This document shows, in pieces, positions 24,278 to 31,601 of a stretch of 64,000 bases of DNA (positions within the stretch are counted from its first letter, which is position 1; every line of letters begins with the position of its first letter). Made by a program: the position numbers and the translations under genes. Below the pieces are notes generated by a model. That model was given only the letters and a program-made list of their open reading frames with translations. It made no database searches and was not told the origin of the DNA. This DNA comes from Bacillota bacterium (GTDB taxonomy: Bacteria; Bacillota; Clostridia; Christensenellales; UMGS416), in contig JAEYPH010000007.1 of assembly GCA_023410875.1 (NCBI GenBank), positions 14,927-78,926 on the forward strand, given 5' to 3'.

Positions 24278-24507
24278 GGGCGTGTCCTCCTATGCAATAA
24301 TGGCATTACAATTGTAGCACAAAAAGATGACGACAGTATGTCCGGTTTCTCCTCAAAAAGCGCCAGAGGCGGCATCTGCGGCCAGGCGTTTACAGGGCCG
24401 GCGCTTGACAACGCCCGCCGCATCCCGTAAAGTGCCCCCTGAGGGGGAGCTTTCAGCTCCACATTTCGCCTTTGGCGCAACAGTTCATTGTTTGGGTTGG
24501 GAGCAGC

Positions 24508-25065
24508 ATGGAACGAGCTAAAAAACTGTGGCAGATGTTTCTGATCTTCTTTAAAATCGGCGCCTTCACCTTTGGCGGCGGCATGGCCATGCTGCCGGTC
24601 ATCCAGAAGGAGTTCGTGGACAAGCACCGCTGGATCAGTGACGAGGAGATGCTGGACGTCTTCGCCATTTCACAATCCATGCCCGGCGTCATCGCGCTCA
24701 ACGCGTCCATCTTCATCGGCTACCGGCTGCAAGGCGTACCTGGGGCCATCGTGGCCGCACTGGCGCAGGTGTTGCCCTCCTTCTGCAGCATCTTGCTGGT
24801 GCTTCTGGCTCTGAGCTTCCTGCAGGGCAACCCCTATGTAGACCGTGTGATGGCCGGTATCCGCGCGGCATCAGCGGCACTGATTCTGCGCTCCACGGTG
24901 AATCTGATAAGAAAAACATTGAAGAAGCCGCTGGATATTGCCATCGCCGCGGCGGCCTTTATACTCATCGTGTTTGTCAATCTGAACGTCGTCTACGCCA
25001 TCGCGTTGGGGGCCGCAGCCGGGCTGACCGCCTATGGCATAGGGAGGGCCCGGCATCATGTATAG
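24508..25065 (+). CDS. chrA: Chromate transporter, ChrA half-protein, first subunit
   Basis: 185 residues with about five to six membrane segments. FKIGAFTFGGGMAMLP is the CHR-family motif, and SMPGVIALNASIFIGY is also conserved. Half-size CHR proteins act in pairs; the next gene overlaps by 8 bp and is the second half. Known members export chromate, but in anaerobes the physiological substrate may differ. The start at ATG 24508 (after GGGAG) is preferred to 24472 because homology begins there. Confidence 0.88.
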   Translation: MERAKKLWQMFLIFFKIGAFTFGGGMAMLPVIQKEFVDKHRWISDEEMLDVFAISQSMPGVIALNASIFIGYRLQGVPGAIVAALAQVLPSFCSILLVLLALSFLQGNPYVDRVMAGIRAASAALILRSTVNLIRKTLKKPLDIAIAAAAFILIVFVNLNVVYAIALGAAAGLTAYGIGRARHHV

Positions 25066-25645
25066 AATCTGGCAGCTGTTCTTTGTGTTTTTTAAGCTGG
25101 GCTTGTTCAGCTTCGGCGGCGGCTACGCCATGCTGCCTCTGATCTATCAGGACATCCAGAAGATCGGCATCATGGACCCTACAGAGTTTTCCAACCTGGT
25201 GGGAATCTCGCAGATGACGCCTGGGCCCATTGCCATCAACGCCGCCACATATGTGGGGTTCAAGGCCGCAGGCATATGGGGGTCAATCGCGGCCACCGTC
25301 GCGGTGTCGCTGCCGGCCTTCTTCCTGATCATCGCCGTGGTTCACTTCCTGAACCGTTTCAAGACCAATCAGCCTTTGCAGGCGGCGCTGGGCGGCATCC
25401 GCCCGGCCACTGTGGGGCTCATCGGCTCGGCCTTCGTGTTCTTTGCCGACACATCGATCTTCAGCAGCGAAGCCTTTATGTCCATGTTGGGCAACCGCGC
25501 ATCGCTGTGGGCCAGCCTGGGTAGCATCCTCAGCCTGCCGGCTTTGGGCATCGCCGCCGTGGCCTATCTGCTCAACGACCGCTTCAAGGTGGACCCTATC
25601 CTGATCATCATCGGAGCGGGTATCGTCGGTGCGTTTGTCATGTAG
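25058..25645 (+). CDS. chrA: Chromate transporter, ChrA half-protein, second subunit
   Basis: 195 residues, about five to six membrane segments, with FFKLGLFSFGGGYAMLP repeating the CHR motif of the first gene and ISQMTPGPIAINAATYVG equivalent to its partner motif. Start ATG at 25058 overlaps the end of the first half. Terminated by a strong bidirectional hairpin. Confidence 0.88.
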   Translation: MYRIWQLFFVFFKLGLFSFGGGYAMLPLIYQDIQKIGIMDPTEFSNLVGISQMTPGPIAINAATYVGFKAAGIWGSIAATVAVSLPAFFLIIAVVHFLNRFKTNQPLQAALGGIRPATVGLIGSAFVFFADTSIFSSEAFMSMLGNRASLWASLGSILSLPALGIAAVAYLLNDRFKVDPILIIIGAGIVGAFVM

Positions 25646-25661
25646 CTTGAAGTCCCGACAG

Positions 25662-25693
25662 AAAAGGCCGATCGGTGCACCGATCGGCCTTTT
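25662..25693. terminator. Bidirectional terminator between chrA genes and the Cys-rich gene
   Basis: AAAAGGCCGATCGGTG and CACCGATCGGCCTTTT pair perfectly, with T tracts on both strands, serving the two converging units. Confidence 0.9.
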
Positions 25694-25716
25694 GTCATGT
25701 ACATCCGTTTGCCGTT

Positions 25717-25851
25717 CTATCGGCACCCCTCACAGTCCTTGCATTCCACATCACAATACTCCTTGGGCAGCGCGCGGCCATCGTCCCGGGGCCGCAAAGC
25801 GATTGCAGCAACAATCGCCGCAACCAATGCCAAAATAATCCATTCGATCAT
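25717..25851 (-). CDS. FeoB-associated-type Cys-rich small membrane protein
   Basis: 44 residues: a single membrane helix (IEWIILALVAAIVAAIALR) followed by a short tail with four cysteines (CDVECKDCEGC). This is the layout of the FeoB-associated Cys-rich membrane protein family, thought to bind metal. ATG at 25851 is preceded by a strong GGAGGT. No feoB is nearby; it is downstream of an ArsR-type regulator whose own Cys cluster suggests metal or redox sensing, so the two may form a small metal-response unit (inference). Confidence 0.65.
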   Translation of the reverse strand: MIEWIILALVAAIVAAIALRPRDDGRALPKEYCDVECKDCEGCR

Positions 25852-25892
25852 CGGTGGTACCTCCTTCCTATGATCGCAGAACCAAAGAAGGC

Positions 25893-26219
25893 TCAGGCCG
25901 AACCCTGCGCGCTTTGCAGCGCCTGGGAAATCTGCACGCAGAATCTGTCCAGCAGGTCACGATCCAGCTGGAAGACCGTCCACTGGCTGCGTTTCTCCCG
26001 CCGCAGGATGCCCGCATGCTCCAGCACAATCAGATGCTGTGACACCGTGGACTGCGCCAGGCCCGTGAAGGCCACCGCATCAGCCACGCTGATGCCCTGC
26101 TCTTCGCAGGAGATCTTGTCACAACAGGTGCCCATGCATCCCGTGCTCATCTCCATGACCAACCGCAGTCGGGTCTCATTGCCCAAAGCGTTGCAAATTT
26201 CCGCTAGTTTCGCTTCCAT
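25893..26219 (-). CDS. ArsR/SmtB-family winged-helix repressor
   Basis: 108 residues. The winged-helix core (LAQSTVSQHLIVLEHAGILRREK) is the ArsR signature. The segment CMGTCCDKISCEE just ahead of it has four cysteines within 11 residues and may be the metal or thiol sensor, in a place unlike the usual ELCVC box. I chose the ATG at 26219; one at 26234 is possible. A consensus promoter with an overlapping palindrome lies directly upstream, indicating self-repression. The gene is followed by the small Cys-rich protein. Confidence 0.88.
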   Translation of the reverse strand: MEAKLAEICNALGNETRLRLVMEMSTGCMGTCCDKISCEEQGISVADAVAFTGLAQSTVSQHLIVLEHAGILRREKRSQWTVFQLDRDLLDRFCVQISQALQSAQGSA

Positions 26220-26242
26220 GGCCATCCCTTCCATCGTCTGTT

Positions 26243-26280
26243 TGCGATGTAATTGTATCGCATGTTTACGATTATGTCAA
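26243..26280 (-). promoter_or_regulatory. arsR promoter with overlapping palindromic operator
   Basis: On the minus strand TTGACA (26280-26275) and TACAAT (26257-26252) are spaced 17 bp. The perfect inverted repeat TGCGAT-8-ATCGCA (26243-26262) covers the -10 and start point, the place expected for an ArsR-type repressor site. Confidence 0.75.
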
Positions 26281-26347
26281 GCAGGCGCCGCAAAAAACCT
26301 TTTGATCCCTTGGTTCATAGGATGGAGCAGACAATGGAAAGGAGCCA

Positions 26348-27334
26348 ATGGATATGGCGCGAATCAAAGCGCAGCCGCTAAGCACGCTGGATCTGCTCCG
26401 CCGCCGGCATGGTAACGAGGCTGCCAGGGGCGCTTTTTATGAGATGTGTACCCAGGATAACGAAAATGCCACACGGCTGCTCAACGATGACAACCTGAAG
26501 TTCCCCACGCTTTTCGTGCTGCAGCCGGAAGTTGATAAGTTTGAACTGCACGAAAGGCTCAACGAACGCAACCACAGCGCGCTGTCCATGTGCGGCTGCC
26601 TGTGCGACAAAGAAAACATGTTCAATCACGAGTTTGGGCCGCAGGACAAGCCCACGCTGCGCTGGATGATGCTGACCGGTTACGACGAGGACGATCTAGG
26701 CGAAACCTACGATGAGATCATGGACACCACGGCCATCCTGCTGGTGCGTGAGCATCATGACAACACATGCCTGAAACCGCTGTGCGATATGATCTTCATG
26801 AGGAATCGCCATGGCATGTACATATACGACGCGGTGTGGGCGCTGTTCGAATCCCAGGAGGTGGACACCCTGCTGCTGGTGGCCGACCATCTGCGCTCCA
26901 ACAACCGCCACGACGTGGAGCTGGCCCGCAATCTGCTCTCCTTTGTGCCGTGCTTCCAGAACAACCTGTCCACCCCTGCAGTGCAGCACCGCTGCGCCGT
27001 GAGATGGATCCACGCCAACCGGAAATGGCTGCGCTACACCGGCGAAAGCAATCAGAAAGGCGGCAATCCCTATCGCTTCGAGGTGTCGCTGGAGGCCAAA
27101 TATCTGCAAAACAGCGAGGTGCCCCGCATGGGGCCAGCAACGCTGTCAGCCGACGACTATGAGCTGGGGTGCCGCTTCCACGCGCTGGACCCGGATACTC
27201 GCGTGCTGCTGGCCGACCACTCCCAGCGGTTGCGCCGGCATAGCCCGGAAAAGTGGCAGCGCTGGCTGCACAGCGACCTGAGCGTTCAAATCCACACGGC
27301 GCGCCAGTGCGCCGGTCTGGAGGTGCGCCCGTGA
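26348..27334 (+). CDS. Hypothetical protein translationally coupled to tgl
   Basis: 328 residues, no signal peptide or membrane segment. Family not recognised. It has a CGCLCDKENMFNH segment near residue 80, an overall helical, charged composition and no obvious catalytic motif. ATG at 26348 has AAAGGAG 5 bp upstream. Its TGA overlaps the GTG start of tgl (GTGA), so both are made together; a role linked to spore-coat assembly is inferred from that. CATAGGATG at 26316 is a near match to a mother-cell sigma -10. Confidence 0.7.
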   Translation: MDMARIKAQPLSTLDLLRRRHGNEAARGAFYEMCTQDNENATRLLNDDNLKFPTLFVLQPEVDKFELHERLNERNHSALSMCGCLCDKENMFNHEFGPQDKPTLRWMMLTGYDEDDLGETYDEIMDTTAILLVREHHDNTCLKPLCDMIFMRNRHGMYIYDAVWALFESQEVDTLLLVADHLRSNNRHDVELARNLLSFVPCFQNNLSTPAVQHRCAVRWIHANRKWLRYTGESNQKGGNPYRFEVSLEAKYLQNSEVPRMGPATLSADDYELGCRFHALDPDTRVLLADHSQRLRRHSPEKWQRWLHSDLSVQIHTARQCAGLEVRP

Positions 27335-28098
27335 TCCGCATCGGCAACAAGGCCATCGACACGATGCCCACCGTGGAGGGCTTCACACCCAACGCGCTGC
27401 AGCAGGGCATCTTTGAAACGATGGTCAAGAGCTCCTACACCTATCGCTATGACAGCGCCGGCCAGTTGGCCTTCGAGCTGCAGGTGCGTAACGCCACCGT
27501 GGAGGCCGCCCGGGCGTTGAGCCGCAGCGGCTTCCAATTCCGGGTGTTCCGCAAATCCTTCGCCAATCCGGAATACTGGCGGCGTTTGAGCAACGGCGGC
27601 TTCCAGCTGCGCAGCGGCGTTACGCCCTCCGTGGCCATTGCCGACATTTACCGCCAGGGCAGCCTGTACGGCACCGAATGCGCCACGGCGATGATCATCG
27701 TCTATTACAAGGCCATGCTGGACGTGCTGCCCGAGGGGCTGTTTAACCGGCTGTATTCCGACATCTATCTGATGAACTGGCAGCACATCGACCGCGACCT
27801 GGCCATACAGGATTTCTCCTCCGCTGCCGATCTGCTGCCCAGCGACGCCAAGTACTTCATAAACCCGGACGTAAGCCCGGCGAACCCGGAATGGCAGGGC
27901 GAAAACGCGTTCTATCTGGGCGGGGGCAAATACTACGGCCACGGCATCGGTATCGCCGACGCCGAGACGATCATCAGCACCCTCAACCGCACACGCCGCA
28001 GAGGCTCCAACCGCTCGGCCTACTTGCTGGATACGGTCAAGCGCCAGAACACACGCTATCTGTATGATCGCGTGCGGCAATACGCAGGCAGAAGATAA
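27331..28098 (+). CDS. tgl: Protein-glutamine gamma-glutamyltransferase (spore-coat transglutaminase)
   Basis: 255 residues. Matches B. subtilis Tgl in length and in motifs: catalytic cysteine 117 in YGTECATAM, the central DRDL segment, WQGENAFYLGGGKYYGHGIG and the C-terminal SAYLLDTV. Tgl crosslinks coat proteins through glutamyl-lysine bonds in the mother cell. GTG start at 27331 with GGAGGTG upstream, overlapping the previous gene's stop. Its presence is a good sign that the organism forms endospores. Confidence 0.92.
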   Translation: MIRIGNKAIDTMPTVEGFTPNALQQGIFETMVKSSYTYRYDSAGQLAFELQVRNATVEAARALSRSGFQFRVFRKSFANPEYWRRLSNGGFQLRSGVTPSVAIADIYRQGSLYGTECATAMIIVYYKAMLDVLPEGLFNRLYSDIYLMNWQHIDRDLAIQDFSSAADLLPSDAKYFINPDVSPANPEWQGENAFYLGGGKYYGHGIGIADAETIISTLNRTRRRGSNRSAYLLDTVKRQNTRYLYDRVRQYAGRR

Positions 28099-28127
28099 AA
28101 CACGGCAACTCGCTGCCTTTGGATAAG

Positions 28128-28160
28128 AAGGCGAACCAATGCGCGGTTCGCCTTCCTGCT
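28128..28160 (+). terminator. Terminator after tgl
   Basis: AAGGCGAACC and GGTTCGCCTT around a 7-nt loop, followed by a pyrimidine/T-rich run. Confidence 0.7.
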
Positions 28161-28209
28161 TTGCTTGCGCCCGATATGCTTGCCTGCCATACAGTAATTA
28201 AAAAAAGGG

Positions 28210-28285
28210 GCCGAAGGTTTCCAAAGGGCGACCGGAAAGCCCTTTGGCCACGCCTGCAGGCGTGGAAATCCTTTCTCTACCCTGC
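28210..28285 (+). repeat. Extragenic palindromic repeat family R1, copy 2
   Basis: Same build as 23381-23440: GCCGAAGGTTTCC, hairpin CCAAAGGGC/GCCCTTTGG, second hairpin CCACGCCTGCAGGCGTGG, then AAATCCTTTCTCTACCCT. The second hairpin differs in sequence but keeps pairing, which points to selection for structure. Confidence 0.8.
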
Positions 28286-28358
28286 TAGGCATCCATACTA
28301 TGTATCTTTCTATGTCTATGGTATGATGCCTTTTAGCAGTAGTATGGAGGCTTACACC

Positions 28359-28808
28359 ATGGAGTTTCGTATGGCCACCAAGGCCGATCTGGACGCGCTG
28401 GTGGAGAATCGAATCGACTTCATCACGTCCCTGCGGGCCATGCCCGATCTGGAGGCGCTCCGCCATAGCACCCGAGCCTATCTGCAGGAGCATCTGGAGG
28501 ATGGCGCCCTGCTGTGCTGGCTGTGCACCGAGGACGGCAAAATCCGATCCTCCTGCCTGATGTGCCTGTATCAGACCATCCCCTCGCCCAGCGCGCCCAA
28601 CGGCAAATGCGGCCTGCTGCTGAACGTCTACACCCTAAAAGAGTATCGCCGCCAGGGCCTGGCCAGGGAGCTCCTCACCAGGATACTGGAGCAGGCCCGC
28701 AGCTTGGGTGTAACCAAGGTTCACCTGAACGCCACTGAGGACGGCCGGCCTCTCTATGAATCCCTTGGTTTTGCCCCGTTGGACGGGGAGATGATTCTAA
28801 AGCTTTAG
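28359..28808 (+). CDS. GNAT family N-acetyltransferase
   Basis: 149 residues. Acetyl-CoA binding motif A is at EYRRQGLARELLTRILEQA (about residue 95) and the final YESLGFAPL is the usual GNAT end. Acceptor substrate unknown. ATG at 28359 has GGAGG 9 bp upstream; the frame continues upstream through the R1 repeat but that is not coding. Confidence 0.88.
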   Translation: MEFRMATKADLDALVENRIDFITSLRAMPDLEALRHSTRAYLQEHLEDGALLCWLCTEDGKIRSSCLMCLYQTIPSPSAPNGKCGLLLNVYTLKEYRRQGLARELLTRILEQARSLGVTKVHLNATEDGRPLYESLGFAPLDGEMILKL

Positions 28809-28866
28809 CAGTGTGCGCGCCGGGGTAAAGCTATTGGACCCTTGCCTTCATTGGATGCAAAATAAT

Positions 28867-29012
28867 ATTGGCTTTGCCAATGATATCGCTTCGCGATGAT
28901 ATTCAGCTGCGCCGAATGGTATTATATTCGTCCCCAAATTCACCGCAGGTGAATATCATTGCCACGGGCAATCTCATCCGCGCAGCGGATATCATTCGTC
29001 CGAAGGACGAAT
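28867..29012. repeat. Ladder of seven to eight consecutive mini-hairpins
   Basis: Back-to-back short palindromes with 3-4-nt loops: ATTGGC/GCCAAT (28867), ATCGC/GCGAT (28885), a degenerate ATTC/GAAT (28901), ATTCACC/GGTGAAT (28938), ATTGCC/GGCAAT (28958), ATCCGC/GCGGAT (28976), ATTCGTCC/GGACGAAT (28994). They are separated by short AT-rich linkers such as ATC and TAT. Arm sequences differ while pairing is kept. It lies between the GNAT gene and the tRNA-Asn terminator and holds no gene. Confidence 0.75.
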
Positions 29013-29018
29013 ATAATT

Positions 29019-29047
29019 GAAAACCCAAACCGAACGGTTTGGGTTTT
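29019..29047 (-). terminator. Terminator of tRNA-Asn
   Basis: GAAAACCCAAACCG and CGGTTTGGGTTTTC pair perfectly with a 1-2-nt loop (functionally 4-5 nt); T/A tracts lie on both sides. It abuts the tRNA-Asn 3' end. Confidence 0.8.
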
Positions 29048-29050
29048 CTT

Positions 29051-29125
29051 TGGCTCCCCAGGTAGGACTCGAACCTACAACCCCTCGGTTAACAGCCGAG
29101 TGCTCTGCCATTGAGCTACTGAGGA
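29051..29125 (-). tRNA. tRNA-Asn (anticodon GTT)
   Basis: Minus strand begins TCCTCAGTAGCTCAATGG and ends with G73 and CCA. Acceptor TCCTCAG/CTGGGGA pairs with one G-U; the anticodon loop CTGTTAA gives GTT. It has its own consensus promoter and terminator. Confidence 0.96.
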
Positions 29126-29143
29126 ACGTAACGCGTGATTGTT

Positions 29144-29172
29144 ATTATATCCAACGGTGCTCGGGCTGTCAA
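29144..29172 (-). promoter_or_regulatory. Promoter of tRNA-Asn
   Basis: On the minus strand TTGACA (29172-29167) and TATAAT (29149-29144) are spaced exactly 17 bp, 19 bp ahead of the tRNA 5' end. Confidence 0.9.
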
Positions 29173-29265
29173 TACGCTTTTTGGAAATTCAGAGCAGCCC
29201 CCGGTACGCTGGCGGCGGGCTTTCGCCCGCCGCCTCCAGTCTTTCGTCACAGACTTGCATAAATC

Positions 29266-31092
29266 CTACTCTACTGTCACACTCTTGGCCAGGTTGCGGG
29301 GCTTATCCACATCGAAGCCGCGCTCCACCGAGCAGTAGTAGGCAAACAGCTGCGTCGGTATGACGGCCAGAATGGGCAGGAACAGTTCGTCGGTGGCCGG
29401 CACGGAGATGACCTCGTCGCTCTGGCTGGCAATCACATCAGCGCCCTCGGGGCAGATGCTCAGCACCCGCGCGCCCCGGGCCTTGACCTCTTTGATGTTG
29501 CTGACCAGCTTGTCGAACAGACGCTGCTGGGTGGCCAGCGCGATGACCAGCGTGTTCTGCTCAATCAGGGCGATGGGCCCGTGCTTGAGCTCGCCGGCGG
29601 CGAAGGCCTCGGAATGGATATAGGAGATTTCCTTGAGCTTGAGCGAGCCTTCCAGCGCCACGGCATAATCCAGGTTGCGGCCCAGGAAATAGGTGTCAGT
29701 CATGGCGTAGTGCAGGTGAGCGCTGTGGGCGATGGCCTCCTCCTGGGCCAGAATCTCCGCGGCCTGATCGGGCAAGCGGCGCAAGGCTTCTACCAAACGC
29801 TCGTATTCCTGGGCGTCCATTGAGCCCCGCACGCGGCCCAGCTCCAGCATCAGCAGATACAGGCTCAGCAGTTGCGTCGTGTATGCCTTGGTGGACGCCA
29901 CGGCAATCTCCGGCCCAGCCCACGTATACATGACGTTGTCGGATTCGCGGCTGACGGTGCTGCCCACGACATTGGTGATGGCCAGTACCCGGGCGCCCTT
30001 CTCCTTGGCCAGGCGCAGCGCCGCCAGCGTGTCCGCCGTCTCGCCGCTCTGGCTGATCACGATGACCAGATCGCCAGGGCCCACGATGGGTTCGCGGTAG
30101 CGGAACTCCGAGGCCATGTCCACCTCCACGCTCAGGCGCAGCGTCTTCTCGAAGGCGAACTTGCCCACAAGCGCCGCGTGATAGGCGGTGCCGCAGGCCA
30201 CCATGACCACCCGCTGGATGCTGCGCGCCAGCTCGTCGGTGAAGCCGGCCTCAGAGAGGTCCACGGTGTTCTGGGCGGTGAGCCTGGGCGAGAGCGTGTC
30301 GCGCAGCGCCTTGGGCTCTTCGTGGATCTCCTTGAGCATGAAGTGCGGGTAGCCGCCTTTCTCAGCAGCGGCCACGTCCCAATCCACATGGAAGATGTCT
30401 CGCTTGACCGGCATGTCGTAGGCGTCGAAGATCTCGATGGACCGGCTGGTGACACGGGCAACCTCGCGGTCCTCCAGCAGGTAGACGTCGCGGGTGTAGG
30501 CCAGAATGGCCGGGATGTCGCTGGCGATGAAGTTCTCCCCCTCACCCAGGCCCAGCACCAGAGGGCTGTCCTTGCGGGCAGCGATGAGCTCGCCGGGGTG
30601 GCGGGAGCTGATGACGGCGATGGCATAGGAGCCCTCCACGTGGCGCAGCGCGTCGCGCACGGCCTTGTAAAGGTCCCCCATATAATACAGGTCGATCAGG
30701 TGGGCCAGCACCTCGGTGTCGGTCTGGGTTTGAAATTGGTAGCCCTTGTAGCCCAGCCACTCCTTGATGCGCAGGTAGTTCTCAATGATGCCGTTGTGGG
30801 CCACGGCGATGTCGCCGGCGCGGTTGTGATGGGGATGGGAGTTCACATCGCTTGGCTCGCCGTGGGTGGCCCAGCGGGTATGCCCGATACCCATGGCTCC
30901 ACGGACGGGGTGTTCGGCGATCTCCGCCTCCAGCACAGCCAGGCGGCCCTTCTTCTTGCGGATGTCCAGCGCCGTGCCGTCATAGGTCGCCACGCCGGCG
31001 CTGTCATAACCGCGATATTCCAGCTTGCTCAGGCCATCTATCAGGATGGGGGCAGCTTCCTTGGTTCCGATATATCCGATGATCCCGCACAT
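29266..31092 (-). CDS. glmS: Glutamine--fructose-6-phosphate aminotransferase (isomerizing)
   Basis: 608 residues. The N-terminal glutaminase domain starts MCGIIGYIGT with the catalytic Cys2; two SIS domains follow (VACGTAYHAALVG, SQSGETADTLAAL) and the end is KSVTVE. It makes glucosamine-6-phosphate, the first step of UDP-GlcNAc and peptidoglycan synthesis. A glmS ribozyme lies about 100 bp upstream, so the transcript is cut when glucosamine-6-phosphate is high. glmM, the next enzyme, is the upstream gene. Confidence 0.98.
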   Translation of the reverse strand: MCGIIGYIGTKEAAPILIDGLSKLEYRGYDSAGVATYDGTALDIRKKKGRLAVLEAEIAEHPVRGAMGIGHTRWATHGEPSDVNSHPHHNRAGDIAVAHNGIIENYLRIKEWLGYKGYQFQTQTDTEVLAHLIDLYYMGDLYKAVRDALRHVEGSYAIAVISSRHPGELIAARKDSPLVLGLGEGENFIASDIPAILAYTRDVYLLEDREVARVTSRSIEIFDAYDMPVKRDIFHVDWDVAAAEKGGYPHFMLKEIHEEPKALRDTLSPRLTAQNTVDLSEAGFTDELARSIQRVVMVACGTAYHAALVGKFAFEKTLRLSVEVDMASEFRYREPIVGPGDLVIVISQSGETADTLAALRLAKEKGARVLAITNVVGSTVSRESDNVMYTWAGPEIAVASTKAYTTQLLSLYLLMLELGRVRGSMDAQEYERLVEALRRLPDQAAEILAQEEAIAHSAHLHYAMTDTYFLGRNLDYAVALEGSLKLKEISYIHSEAFAAGELKHGPIALIEQNTLVIALATQQRLFDKLVSNIKEVKARGARVLSICPEGADVIASQSDEVISVPATDELFLPILAVIPTQLFAYYCSVERGFDVDKPRNLAKSVTVE

Positions 31093-31194
31093 ATGATTTT
31101 CCTCCGATTTCTGTTCTTATTGTATGCAGCAGCAAGGCCGGCCACGCGCCGCATCGTTGCGGCTGGGCCAGCTTTCGTTCACAGGTCTTCTTTA

Positions 31195-31366
31195 CTCAAA
31201 TAAAAAGGGATGAACTCCCTCGCCCACGCTCCTCTGTCTCCGCCGTTGCCGACGGGCTTTTTGAGCGCTTTTACGGTTGGCGAGTCCTCCGCGGGGCATC
31301 CGCCGAATTTTCGATAAACCCCGACCTCGTCAGAACGGCGATCGGAATGCCGTTCTCAGGCGCTTT
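31195..31366 (-). ncRNA. glmS ribozyme/riboswitch (GlcN6P-activated self-cleaving RNA)
   Basis: Read on the minus strand from 31364, the conserved blocks are in order: AGCGCCTGAGAAC, a P2a-type hairpin (ACGGC...GCCGT), GACGAGG, GGGTTTATCGAAAATTCGG, CGGATGCCCC, and the CCGTAAAAGC block of the P3/P4 region. These match the glmS ribozyme core, and cleavage is expected just 5' of the G at 31363. Its place in front of glmS confirms the call. The 3' limit is approximate. Confidence 0.92.
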
Positions 31367-31430
31367 ATATAGTTTTGGTTCGGCACTTTGCCGGCCTCAC
31401 TTCCTTTCCTGAGAAAAACCGCGCTGACAG

Positions 31431-31580
31431 GGATTTCGCGCCACTGGCGCGACCTGCGCACCACTTCGCCGGCATCCAGCCGGCTGAAGCGGCAAAGCCG
31501 CTTCCAGTGGCGCTGGGCTGCGGCGCATCCTGCGCCAAGGCCAAAGGGCTTTCCGATCGCCCTTTGGAAACCTTCGGCCT
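31431..31580 (-). repeat. Extragenic palindromic repeat family R1, copy 3, enlarged
   Basis: On the minus strand it starts GCCGAAGGTTTCC and the CCAAAGGGC/GCCCTTTGG hairpin, and ends in CGCGCCAGTGGCGCG and AAATCCC, as in the other copies. Between them about 80 bp of additional small hairpins are inserted (GGCGCA/TGCGCC, GAAGCGGC/GCCGCTTC, GCCGGC/GCCGGC). It lies between glmM and the glmS ribozyme. Confidence 0.75.
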
Positions 31581-31601
31581 CAATTTTTGGATAATGCCTA
31601 A

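Noticed and set aside
23123..24430. A 435-codon plus-strand frame through the repeat region and the glycosylase gene.
   Set aside because: Its start lies in the R3/R1 repeats and the rest is antisense to the glycosylase with clear Nei motifs. The resemblance between its N-terminal translation and a frame at 36076-36294 comes from the DNA repeat.
28867..29012. Series of palindromes considered as a CRISPR array.
   Set aside because: Units are not identical, there are no spacers of even length and no cas genes; the structure is a run of different hairpins.
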